From: Solirubrobacterales bacterium
GTDB lineage: Bacteria; Actinomycetota; Thermoleophilia; Solirubrobacterales; Solirubrobacteraceae
Length of the DNA: 8,495 nt
Reading direction: 5' to 3'
Assembly: GCA_017354065.1 (NCBI GenBank)
Contig: JAFMRN010000093.1
Coordinates: forward strand, 1 to 8,495
In this document: positions 1 through 6,291 of the stretch, in pieces
Layout of the letters: each line of letters opens with the position of its first letter
How positions within the stretch are numbered: position 1 is the first letter of the stretch
Translations under genes and position numbers: made by a program
The notes under the pieces: generated by a model
What the model saw: the letters and a program-made list of their open reading frames with translations, nothing else
Database searches by the model: none
What the model was told of the DNA's origin: nothing

Positions 1-2
1 GC

Positions 3-191
3 GACTCACAGGGCTGGGAGACGGGATCCGGGATGGCGATCGCCGGGGTCGTAATCGGCATCCTCGGCCTGGCCGCCACCGTAGTCCTGGTCATCTTGGC
101 GATCAGCGTCGGCAAGACCGTCGTGCACGACATCCACTCGATTCAGACCGGGATCAACACGATCAGCATCCCGCGCAACGCGGTGCCTTAG
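3..191 (+). CDS. C-terminal end of a small membrane protein, DUF4190-like (partial)
   Basis: The frame is open from the left edge to a TAG at 189-191, giving 62 residues, so the N-terminus is probably outside the window. A start at the ATG at 33 would give a 52-residue protein, but the reading frame continues upstream of it with no stop. The stretch GMAIAGVVIGILGL followed by AATVVLVILAISVG is one strong hydrophobic membrane segment of about 25 residues. It opens with the Gly-rich pattern often seen in the second helix of DUF4190 membrane proteins. A short polar tail of about 27 residues ends in NAVP. The gene converges on dnaE, with 70 nt between the two stops. No catalytic motif is visible and the function is unknown. 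The family assignment rests on the helix pattern only. Confidence 0.6.
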   Translation, partial: DSQGWETGSGMAIAGVVIGILGLAATVVLVILAISVGKTVVHDIHSIQTGINTISIPRNAVP

Positions 192-202
192 GAGGGGCAC
201 GG

Positions 203-232
203 CGCTAATACGCCCCATAGGGGGCAAAACTC
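203..232. repeat. Copy A of a 30-nt dyad element with conserved flanks
   Basis: The left flank CGCTAAT (203-209) and right flank AAAACTC (226-232) are identical to those of copy B at 4133-4162. Both copies have exactly 16 nt between the flanks. The core here contains a GCCCC/GGGGC hairpin (212-216 with 221-225). It shares only 9 of 16 bases with copy B but keeps the dyad and a central ATA. The element lies between the convergent ends of the membrane-protein gene and dnaE, 29 nt past the dnaE stop. It could be a bidirectional terminator or a dispersed repeat. There is no T-run after the hairpin on either strand, so it is not a textbook intrinsic terminator. Confidence 0.6.
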
Positions 233-261
233 CCATGACCCCCGCGGGTCGGCAGAGGCGC

Positions 262-3200
262 TCAGGCCGCGGAGGCGACCTCACCCTTGGCGGCGGTGAT
301 GATCGCCGAGCCCAGCAGCCGGTCCAGCTCGGCGTGCAGGCTGGCGTCCTGGCGCGTGACCTTGAAGTCATCACCGAGCGCCAGCCGCCGTGGCCCGGCG
401 CTGGTCGACAGCTCGACCACGACCTGGGACTCGCCGGGGTAGTTGCTCAGCAGGTCCCGCAGCTCGCCGATCACCGGGGCCGCCAATGCGGTCGCGTCCA
501 GGCACAGGCGGAACGGCGTGTTCACGGGCGGCCGCTTGGCGGCTTCCTGCTCGGCAGCGGCGATCTCCTCGGCGGTCGGCTCGAACTTCTCCACCTTGTT
601 CACGACCAGAGAGGTCCGCCCCGGGTCCTTGTGGTCGACCTTGCCCTTGACCGTCACGACGGTGTCGCGCTCCAGCGCCTCCTGGCACTCCTCCAGCGTG
701 TCGGAGAAGATCACCATCTCCACCGTGCCGCCGAGGTCTTCGAGCGTGGCGAACATCATCCAGTCGCCCTTCTTGGTCTTCAGCCGCTTGGACGCGGCGA
801 CGATCCCGCCGACCACCACGCGCTCCTGGTCGGGCACGCCCTCCAGCTCTGAGAGGCTGTAGTCGACCTCGGCCTCCATCGCCGCGGCGACCTCCTTCAG
901 CGGGTGCGTGGAGATGAACAGCCCGACCGACTCCTTCTCCAGCGCCAGCAGCTCGGCCTGTTCGAACTCGCCCTCCGGGATAGGGGCGTGCATCGGCGAC
1001 GCTCCACTGCTGCTTCCGTGCTCAAGGCCGGAAGCAGCACCAAGGCCATCAAACAACGAACCCTGGCCCAGGTCGGCATCCTGCTGGGCTTTCTGCCCGG
1101 CCGCCTGGGCCTGATCCAGCACCGCCAGCATGCCCTTGCGCGTGTGACCGGTGGACCCGAAGGCACCGCAGTTGATCAGCGACTCGATCGCCTTGCGGTT
1201 GACCGCCCGCGAGTCGACACGCTCGCAAAAGTCGAAGATGTCGCGGAACGGGCGCTCCGCGCGCGCCTCCTTGATCGCCTCAACCGCCGAATGGCCGACG
1301 CCCTTCACCGCGTCCAGCCCGAAGCGGATGTCGCCGTTGACGACCACGAACTCGTGGTCTGACTCGTTCACGTCGGGCGGCAGGATCTCGATCCCCATCT
1401 GCTCGGCCTGGGAGACGAAGAACGGAACCTTGTCCTTGGTGTCCATCACGCTGGAGATCAGCGCGGCCATGTACTCCGCGGGGTAGTTGGCGCGCAGCCA
1501 CGCGGTGCGGTAGGAGATCAGGCCATAACAGGCGGCGTGGGACTTGTTGAAGGAGTAGTCAGCGGACTTCTCGTTCGTCGCCCAGAGGTGGTCGATCACG
1601 CTCTGGTCGGTGCCGGACTTGCGACAGCCCTCGATGAACTCGGGCTTCAGCTTCGCCATCGCCTCACGGTTCTTCTTGCCGATCGCCTTGCGCAGGTCGT
1701 CTGCGCGCGCACCGGAGAAGCCTGCCAGCTCCTTGGAGATCAGCATCGCCTGCTCCTGGTACAGGATCACGCCCTTGGTCGACTCCAGGATCGGCTGGAG
1801 ACGGTCGTCCGAGTACTCGATCGTGTCCGGGTCGTGCTTGCCGCGCGCATAGGTCGGGATCTGATCCATCGCGCCGGGGCGGTAGAGGGCGACGAGCGCC
1901 ACAAGGTCGTCGAACTCGGTCGGCCTGACCTTCTTCAGGGCCTCGCGCATGCCCTCGGACTCGAACTGGAACACGCCGATCGACTCGCCGCGCGCCAGCA
2001 TCTCATAGGTCTTGGCGTCGTCTAAGGGCAGCTCTGACATGTTCGGGCGGTCGCCGGTGGAGCGCTCGATGATGTCCAGCGCGTCCTCGATCACATCGAG
2101 GTTGCGCAGGCCGAGGAAGTCCATCTTCAGCAGGCCCATCTCCTCGACGGGCTTCATGCTGAACTGGGTCACCGTGCGGTAGATCCGCTCGCCGTTCTCG
2201 TCCGTCTGGCGCGAGTCGGCCAGCTGTACGGGCACGATGTTGGTCAGGTCCTCCGGCGCGATCACGACCGCGGCCGCGTGGATCGAGGAGTTACGCACGA
2301 TCCCCTCAAGGCCCTGGGCGACCTCCACGACCTTGTTGGCCTCGGCGTCGCGGGCGATCTCCGCGGCCAGCGGCTGGCCCTCTGCCAGGCAGTCAGCGAA
2401 CTTCGGCGCGCGGCCCTGCTCGGGGTCGGGGATCAGCTTCGCGAGCTTGTCCCCCAGCGCGTAGGGGAAGCCGAGCACGCGCGCGGCGTCCTTGGTCGCG
2501 GCGCGCGGGAACATCTTGCCGAAGGTGATGATCTGGGCAACGCACTCAGAGCCGTACTTCTCGGTCACGTACTGGATCACGCGCTCACGGCCGCGCACGG
2601 AGAAGTCGACGTCGATATCGGGCATCGACACACGCTCGGGGTTGAGGAAACGCTCGAACAGCAGGTCGTAGCGCAGCGGGTCGAGGTCGGTGATCCGGGT
2701 CGCGTAGGACACCAGCGAGCCGGCGGCCGAGCCACGGCCCGGACCGACCGAGATGCCGTTGTCCCGCGCCCACTTGATGAAGTCCCAGACGATCAGGAAG
2801 TAACCCGAGTAGCCCATCGACTCGATCACGCTGAGCTCATAATCGGCACGCTCGCGCGCCGCGGCCGGGATCGGGTCGCCGTAGCGCTCGACGAGCCCTT
2901 CATAGACGAGCTTGCGCAGGTACTCGTGCTCGACCATCCCGTCGGGGCACTCGAAGGTCGGGATCAGCTGCTTGCCGAGCTCGATCTCGACGTCGCAGCG
3001 CTCGGCGATCTCCAGCGTCGAGGCGAGCGCCTCGGGCGTGGCCGCGAACTTGGCGGCCATCTCCTGCGTCGAATGCAGATAGAACTCGTTGGTCGAGAAG
3101 CCGAACTTGGGGTTCTCGAGCGTCGACTTGGTCTGGACGCACAGCAGCGCCGCGTGGTGGTCGAAGTCCTCCTTGCCGAGGTAGTGCACGTCACCGGTGC

Positions 3201-3795
3201 CGACCAGCGGCCGCCCGAACTCCTTCGCGAGCTTGATGATCCCCTCATTGGCGACGTCCTGTTCGGGCACGCCGTTGTGCTGGAGCTCGAAGTAGACGTC
3301 CTCAGGCCCGTAGATCTGGATCAGCTCGTCAGCGGTGGCGCGGGCGGCGTCGGTCTTGCCCTCCGCCAGCGAGCTGGTGAACTTCGAGGCGAGGCAGCCG
3401 GTGAAGGCGATGATCCCCTCGCTGTATTTGGCCATCAGCTCGGTGTCGACCGTCGGGAAGCCGCGCTGGAGACCCTGGAGGTGTCCGGCCGAGCACAGCT
3501 TCACGAGGTTGCGGTAGCCCTGGTTGGTCTCCGCCAGCAGCGTCAGGTGGTGGCGCTTGCCCTTCTCACGATGGTCGTTGGAGACGTACACCTCGCAGCC
3601 CTGGATCGGCTTGATCCCGTGCTTCTTGGCGGCCTTGTACAGCTCGACGGCGCCGTTCATCACGCCGTGGTCGGTCAGCGCCAGCGCCGGCTGATCGAAG
3701 GCCGCGGCGCGCTCGGCGAGCCGTTCGATCTTGTTCGCGCCGTCCAGCAGCGAGTACTCGGAGTGGACGTGCAGGTGGGCGCAGGAGTGGCTCAT
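262..3795 (-). CDS. dnaE: DNA polymerase III alpha subunit (replicative DnaE, PHP-containing)
   Basis: This 1177-residue protein is full length for the DnaE family and is the catalytic subunit that copies the chromosome within the replisome. Domains in order: an N-terminal PHP domain (about 5-210) with HLHVHSEYSLLDG at 8-19, TDHG at 41-44 and DVHY at 202-205; palm and fingers (about 290-820) with PGRGSAAGS near 352-360, PDIDVDF at 392-398 and KMDFLG at 557-562, which place the catalytic aspartates at D393, D395 and D559; a helix-hairpin-helix region near 822-845; a clamp-binding motif QGSLF at 911-915; and an OB fold (about 991-1055). All PHP metal-ligand positions known from mycobacterial DnaE1 appear to be present (H9, H11, D18, H43, E68, H83, C134, D202, H204; mapped by eye), so PHP proofreading is plausible. 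The ATG gives the canonical N-terminus. No Shine-Dalgarno precedes it. It lies 121 nt downstream of a small ORF on the same strand. Confidence 0.98.
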   Translation of the reverse strand: MSHSCAHLHVHSEYSLLDGANKIERLAERAAAFDQPALALTDHGVMNGAVELYKAAKKHGIKPIQGCEVYVSNDHREKGKRHHLTLLAETNQGYRNLVKLCSAGHLQGLQRGFPTVDTELMAKYSEGIIAFTGCLASKFTSSLAEGKTDAARATADELIQIYGPEDVYFELQHNGVPEQDVANEGIIKLAKEFGRPLVGTGDVHYLGKEDFDHHAALLCVQTKSTLENPKFGFSTNEFYLHSTQEMAAKFAATPEALASTLEIAERCDVEIELGKQLIPTFECPDGMVEHEYLRKLVYEGLVERYGDPIPAAARERADYELSVIESMGYSGYFLIVWDFIKWARDNGISVGPGRGSAAGSLVSYATRITDLDPLRYDLLFERFLNPERVSMPDIDVDFSVRGRERVIQYVTEKYGSECVAQIITFGKMFPRAATKDAARVLGFPYALGDKLAKLIPDPEQGRAPKFADCLAEGQPLAAEIARDAEANKVVEVAQGLEGIVRNSSIHAAAVVIAPEDLTNIVPVQLADSRQTDENGERIYRTVTQFSMKPVEEMGLLKMDFLGLRNLDVIEDALDIIERSTGDRPNMSELPLDDAKTYEMLARGESIGVFQFESEGMREALKKVRPTEFDDLVALVALYRPGAMDQIPTYARGKHDPDTIEYSDDRLQPILESTKGVILYQEQAMLISKELAGFSGARADDLRKAIGKKNREAMAKLKPEFIEGCRKSGTDQSVIDHLWATNEKSADYSFNKSHAACYGLISYRTAWLRANYPAEYMAALISSVMDTKDKVPFFVSQAEQMGIEILPPDVNESDHEFVVVNGDIRFGLDAVKGVGHSAVEAIKEARAERPFRDIFDFCERVDSRAVNRKAIESLINCGAFGSTGHTRKGMLAVLDQAQAAGQKAQQDADLGQGSLFDGLGAASGLEHGSSSGASPMHAPIPEGEFEQAELLALEKESVGLFISTHPLKEVAAAMEAEVDYSLSELEGVPDQERVVVGGIVAASKRLKTKKGDWMMFATLEDLGGTVEMVIFSDTLEECQEALERDTVVTVKGKVDHKDPGRTSLVVNKVEKFEPTAEEIAAAEQEAAKRPPVNTPFRLCLDATALAAPVIGELRDLLSNYPGESQVVVELSTSAGPRRLALGDDFKVTRQDASLHAELDRLLGSAIITAAKGEVASAA

Positions 3796-3806
3796 TCGGG
3801 GTGTCC

Positions 3807-3812
3807 AGAATA
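3807..3812 (-). promoter_or_regulatory. Possible -10 box of dnaE
   Basis: Read on the minus strand this is TATTCT, which fits the TAnnnT actinobacterial -10 pattern. It lies 11 nt before the dnaE ATG, which would give a leader of only a few bases. No convincing -35 hexamer is visible about 17 nt upstream, and there is no Shine-Dalgarno between the box and the start codon. It is a pattern match only, in a 121-nt gap that must otherwise hold any dnaE-specific promoter. Confidence 0.25.
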
Positions 3813-3835
3813 GGCCTCGCCTCGGATGTATCCGC

Positions 3836-3848
3836 GCGGCAAAGCCGC
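3836..3848. other. Small hairpin in the dnaE upstream region
   Basis: GCGGC-AAA-GCCGC is a 5-bp perfect inverted repeat with a 3-nt loop. It lies about 40 nt upstream of the dnaE start and upstream of the possible -10 box. It could be an operator or part of the termination region of the preceding small ORF. At this GC content a 5-bp arm can arise by chance. Confidence 0.2.
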
Positions 3849-3881
3849 AATTTGTGGAACAAGGTGGAGGGGCCCGCCTTC

Positions 3882-3897
3882 GCGGCCATATGGCCGC
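3882..3897. terminator. Perfect 16-bp palindrome after the small ORF (possible U-less terminator)
   Basis: GCGGCCATATGGCCGC is a perfect 16-bp palindrome beginning 19 nt past the stop of the 58-residue ORF. The spacing resembles that of the copy B palindrome after argG (20 nt). As RNA it could form a GC-rich hairpin, but the downstream minus-strand sequence is G/C-rich with no U-tract. It would fit the I-shaped, U-less terminators proposed for actinobacteria, or it could be a protein-binding site. It lacks the CGCTAAT and AAAACTC flanks of the 30-nt element. Confidence 0.35.
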
Positions 3898-3916
3898 TCC
3901 GGCACCCTCCTGGCGC

Positions 3917-4093
3917 TCAGTCGTCGTCTTCGATCGGCGGAATCTGTGCCTGGAGACGCTTCAGCGCGGCGTCCATCCGCTCAGCCGGAGTGGTCGGCTC
4001 GGCCGGCTCTTGAGGCTCGCTGTTACGCGGCAGCTCGGCGTCGCCCCACTTGGTCAGCTCGCGCAGCCATTTGACCGGGTTCTTCAGCGCCAC
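3917..4093 (-). CDS. Small hypothetical protein, 58 residues
   Basis: This frame opens after an in-frame TAG that lies inside the palindrome of copy B. Its only canonical start before the conserved-looking body is the GTG at 4093. The product begins MALKNPVKWLRELTKWGD (GTG read as Met), then a Pro/Glu-rich linker of about 18 residues (20-37), an amphipathic segment RMDAALKRLQAQI (39-51) and an acidic end in EDDD. Codon third positions are mostly G or C, as in the neighbouring genes. There is no signal peptide and no membrane segment. The basic, tryptophan-containing head and acidic tail suggest a small binding or adaptor protein, but I do not recognise a family. It sits between argG and dnaE on the same strand. 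No Shine-Dalgarno is seen; a TAnnnT box 6 nt upstream suggests a leaderless transcript. Confidence 0.6.
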   Translation of the reverse strand: MALKNPVKWLRELTKWGDAELPRNSEPQEPAEPTTPAERMDAALKRLQAQIPPIEDDD

Positions 4094-4099
4094 ACCAAA

Positions 4100-4105
4100 A
4101 CCGTA
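4100..4105 (-). promoter_or_regulatory. Possible -10 box of the 58-residue ORF
   Basis: The minus strand reads TACGGT, a TAnnnT match, then TTTGGT and the GTG start. The 6-nt spacing is what a leaderless transcript would show, and no Shine-Dalgarno lies near the start. No clear -35 element is seen. Confidence 0.25.
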
Positions 4106-4132
4106 CTCAGCCCCCCGGCGGCAGGGAGCGCA

Positions 4133-4162
4133 CGCTAATGGGCGCTATAGCGCCCAAAACTC
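4133..4162. repeat. Copy B of the 30-nt dyad element, perfect 16-bp palindromic core
   Basis: CGCTAAT (4133-4139) and AAAACTC (4156-4162) flank GGGCGCTATAGCGCCC (4140-4155), a perfect 16-bp palindrome. The flanks match copy A at 203-232 in all 14 positions, while the core differs at 7 of 16 yet keeps dyad symmetry. The copy lies 13 nt past the argG stop and upstream of the 58-residue ORF. It may terminate argG transcription or bind a regulator. On the minus strand the TTTT tract comes before the dyad and not after it, unlike a normal intrinsic terminator. Confidence 0.65.
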
Positions 4163-4175
4163 AACAGAACCCCCC

Positions 4176-5441
4176 TCAGGAGGTGTGGTTGCGCACCTGC
4201 CAGGCCAGGCGCGACTGCAGCGACCACAGCTCGATGAACCCGGGGCTCGCCGCCTGGGAGAACAGGCCGCCGCCGTCCGAGTTGAAGGTCGCCAGCTGCG
4301 GGTCATAGACCGCGTTCGGCGATTCACGGGTGACCACGCGCGCCGAGCCCTTGTACAGCTTCACGCCGATCCGGCCGCTGACCTGCGCGTTGGCCGCGTC
4401 CATGTAGGCGTCGAGGTCGGCGCGCAGGGGCTCCCACCAGAGGCCCGCGTAAACGAGGTAGCCCCACTTCTGATCCATCTGGGTCTTGAACTGGTTCTGG
4501 TGGATCGTGCCGACCAGCTTCTCCAGCTCGGCGTGGGCGGGCAGCAGGATCGCGGCGGCCGGCACCTCGTAGATGTCGCGCACCTTCAGCCCGACGATCC
4601 GGTCCTCGATGTGATCGACGATCCCGACGCCGTGCCGGATTCCGTACTCGGCGACCCGCTCCAGCAGCGAAACCAGGTCCAGCCGCTCACCGTTCACCGC
4701 AACCGGCACCCCCGCCTCGAAATCCAGCTCGATTACCTCCGGCTGATCGGGCGCATCCTCCGGGCGCGTGACCAGGTCAAACACGTCGTCCTGGGGAGCG
4801 GTCGCCAGGTCCTCGATCCAGCGACCCTCGGAGGAGCGGCCCCAGAGGTTGTCATCGATGCTGTAGGGCGCCTCACCCTCGGACGCCGAGGACTTGACCG
4901 GGATCCCGTTCTGGCGGGCATAGGCGATCTCCTCATCACGGCCCATCTGCCAGCCGCGGACCGGGGCGATGACCTTCAGCTCCGGCGCCAGCGTCGCGAC
5001 CGTCGCCTCGATCCGGACCTGGTCGTTGCCCTTGCCGGTGCAGCCGTGGGCGATCGTGTCACAGCCTGTCTGGCGCGCGTACTCGACCGCGAGCTTGGCG
5101 ATCAGCGGCCGGCCGAGCGCCGTGAACAGCGGGTAGCCGAGCCCGTAGGTCGCGTTCGCCTTGATCGCGGGCGTGATGTACTCGCGCGCGAACTCCTCGC
5201 GCGCGTCCACCACATGCGCGCCGACGGCCCCGAGCTGCATCGCCTTGCCCTTGACCACCTCGTAATCCTCCCCCGGCTGACCGAGGTTGATCGTCAGCGC
5301 CACGACCTCGGCGCCGTACTCGTCCTGGATCCACTTCAGCATCACGCTGGTGTCCAGGCCGCCGCTGTAGAGCAGCAGGACACGGTTGACCTCATCGCGG
5401 TTGGCCTGGTAGGTGGCGGTCAGGATCTCTTCGGCTGGCAT
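4176..5441 (-). CDS. argG: Argininosuccinate synthase
   Basis: The enzyme joins citrulline and aspartate, using ATP, to make argininosuccinate, the penultimate step of cytosolic arginine synthesis. The 421-residue product is slightly longer than the usual 400 or so. Visible motifs are the N-type ATP pyrophosphatase loop YSGGLDTS (25-32), HGCTGKGND (132-140), YSIDDNLWGRS (193-203) and GIVDHIEDRIVGLKVRD followed by IYEVPAA (273-295). I chose the ATG at 5441. The frame stays open further upstream, but that extension would read through a strong hairpin and into parA and does not look like ArgG. The result is an N-terminal extension of about 20 residues before the first strand. There is no Shine-Dalgarno, but a TACTCT box 7 nt upstream suggests a leaderless transcript. 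argH is not adjacent: the next gene downstream is the 58-residue ORF. Confidence 0.97.
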   Translation of the reverse strand: MPAEEILTATYQANRDEVNRVLLLYSGGLDTSVMLKWIQDEYGAEVVALTINLGQPGEDYEVVKGKAMQLGAVGAHVVDAREEFAREYITPAIKANATYGLGYPLFTALGRPLIAKLAVEYARQTGCDTIAHGCTGKGNDQVRIEATVATLAPELKVIAPVRGWQMGRDEEIAYARQNGIPVKSSASEGEAPYSIDDNLWGRSSEGRWIEDLATAPQDDVFDLVTRPEDAPDQPEVIELDFEAGVPVAVNGERLDLVSLLERVAEYGIRHGVGIVDHIEDRIVGLKVRDIYEVPAAAILLPAHAELEKLVGTIHQNQFKTQMDQKWGYLVYAGLWWEPLRADLDAYMDAANAQVSGRIGVKLYKGSARVVTRESPNAVYDPQLATFNSDGGGLFSQAASPGFIELWSLQSRLAWQVRNHTS

Positions 5442-5448
5442 GCGCGCA

Positions 5449-5454
5449 AGAGTA
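5449..5454 (-). promoter_or_regulatory. Possible -10 box of argG
   Basis: On the minus strand TACTCT (TAnnnT) is followed by 7 nt and then the argG ATG, the geometry of a leaderless actinobacterial promoter. It sits just after the hairpin behind parA, which would let argG be driven separately from the argD-CHAD-parA unit. No convincing -35 element is seen, so this is a weak call. Confidence 0.3.
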
Positions 5455-5459
5455 CTTGG

Positions 5460-5490
5460 CTCGGGGGTGGCCTTTGAGGCCGCCCCCGGG
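5460..5490 (-). terminator. Strong hairpin between parA and argG
   Basis: A stem of about 13 bp (5460-5472 with 5478-5490) encloses the 5-nt loop TTTGA. It includes GGGGG/CCCCC and GGCC/GGCC arms, with two wobble pairs when read as plus-strand RNA and A-C mismatches at those positions on the minus strand. It begins 12 nt past the parA stop. There is no U-tract after it. It may terminate or attenuate the upstream operon before argG. Confidence 0.45.
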
Positions 5491-5502
5491 AGGGTCGCCG
5501 CC

Positions 5503-6291
5503 TCAGGCCGGCGCCCCCGGCCGCTCCAGGCCGGGGCGTGACAGCCGTTTCTGGATGTCCATCCACAGCGCCTTGTAGGACATCGCGGCGATTGAGTCGG
5601 GCGCGAAGATGCTGACCGGATCGCGCTCCTCGCCCATCGCCTCAACGTCGTCGCTGGAAGGGATCGCCGCGCCCAGCATCGTCACGGAGTGCATGGAGCG
5701 CAGCCGGGCCATGACCGTGCGGTGCAGCTCCTTGGAGACCTGGACCATGCTGAAGAACGCGAAGATCCGCGTGCCGATCCGGCCGTCCTGGTCGCCGGCG
5801 GCGAGCTCGGCCAGTTGCGCGAAGGTGCGGCTGGACAGGGTCGCGGGGATCACCGGTACCAGCAGCGCGTCAGCGGCCTCAAACACGCTTTCTGAGACGA
5901 GCGAGATTGACGGCGGGCAGTCCAGGAAGATGAAGTCATAGTCACCGCGCAGCGGTTTCAGCACCTTCGCCAGGCGGCGGGTCGGGCGCTTGAAGCCGTC
6001 GAGGGTCAGGTCCAGGTGGCGGTAGGAGAAGTCGGCGGGCAGCAGGTCGAGTCGCTCGTGGTCTGTCGCCTTCACCAGGTTGGTGACGCCGAAGCGGCGG
6101 TGCATCAGCCCGTCGGCGCCGCCGTGGACCTTCGGCTTGACACGGAACAGGTAGGTGGCGGCGGCCTGGGGGTCGAGGTCCCAGAGCAGCACCCGGTGGC
6201 CGTCCTGGGCGGCCAGGTACGCCAGGTTCACGGCGGTCGACGTCTTGCCGACGCCGCCCTTGATGTTGTAAGTCGCCAGCACAGTGGTCAC
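5503..6291 (-). CDS. ParA-family (MinD/ParA, Walker-type) ATPase without a parB partner
   Basis: This 262-residue protein has the deviant Walker A box of ParA ATPases, KGGVGKTST (11-19), with the signature lysine K11 and catalytic-loop lysine K16. The A' box WDLDPQAAAT is at 37-46 and the Walker B segment YDFIFLDCPPSI at 118-129. Such proteins form ATP-sandwich dimers on DNA and move or space a cargo. There is no N-terminal helix-turn-helix as in plasmid P1-type ParA, and no ParB gene or parS-like repeat is visible nearby. The stretch FRVKPKVHGG (49-58) and LLPADFSYRHLDL (83-95) look like subfamily features, not those of chromosomal Soj. The start is GTG, overlapping the end of the CHAD gene by 4 nt (GTGA), with an AAGGAGG ribosome site 10 nt upstream inside the CHAD gene. 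Translation is probably coupled. The cargo is unknown, and CHAD is the natural candidate partner. Confidence 0.93.
   Translation of the reverse strand: MTTVLATYNIKGGVGKTSTAVNLAYLAAQDGHRVLLWDLDPQAAATYLFRVKPKVHGGADGLMHRRFGVTNLVKATDHERLDLLPADFSYRHLDLTLDGFKRPTRRLAKVLKPLRGDYDFIFLDCPPSISLVSESVFEAADALLVPVIPATLSSRTFAQLAELAAGDQDGRIGTRIFAFFSMVQVSKELHRTVMARLRSMHSVTMLGAAIPSSDDVEAMGEERDPVSIFAPDSIAAMSYKALWMDIQKRLSRPGLERPGAPA

Noticed and set aside
1000..1060. Possible domain boundary or inserted element in dnaE around the Gly/Ser-rich stretch
   Set aside because: The segment follows the QGSLF clamp motif and is a normal variable linker of DnaE. The frame is intact and base composition is not markedly different.
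2278..3813. Long plus-strand frame of 511 residues antisense to dnaE
   Set aside because: It is a GC-rich shadow of dnaE with Arg/Leu/Val/Asp-heavy composition and no recognisable motif. dnaE on the minus strand is unambiguous.
4140..4155. Ordinary intrinsic terminator for argG
   Set aside because: The dyad is followed on the minus strand by ATTAGCG, not by a T-run, so the classical model does not fit. It is reported as a repeat element.
4050..5477. Long plus-strand frame of 475 residues antisense to argG
   Set aside because: Its composition is that of a shadow frame and it covers argG, whose motifs are all present on the minus strand.
5442..5645. N-terminal extension of argG up to 5645
   Set aside because: It overlaps the end of parA in another frame and translates a hairpin. 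The added residues are Arg/Ser/Pro-rich and unlike ArgG, and the ATG at 5441 fits the family.
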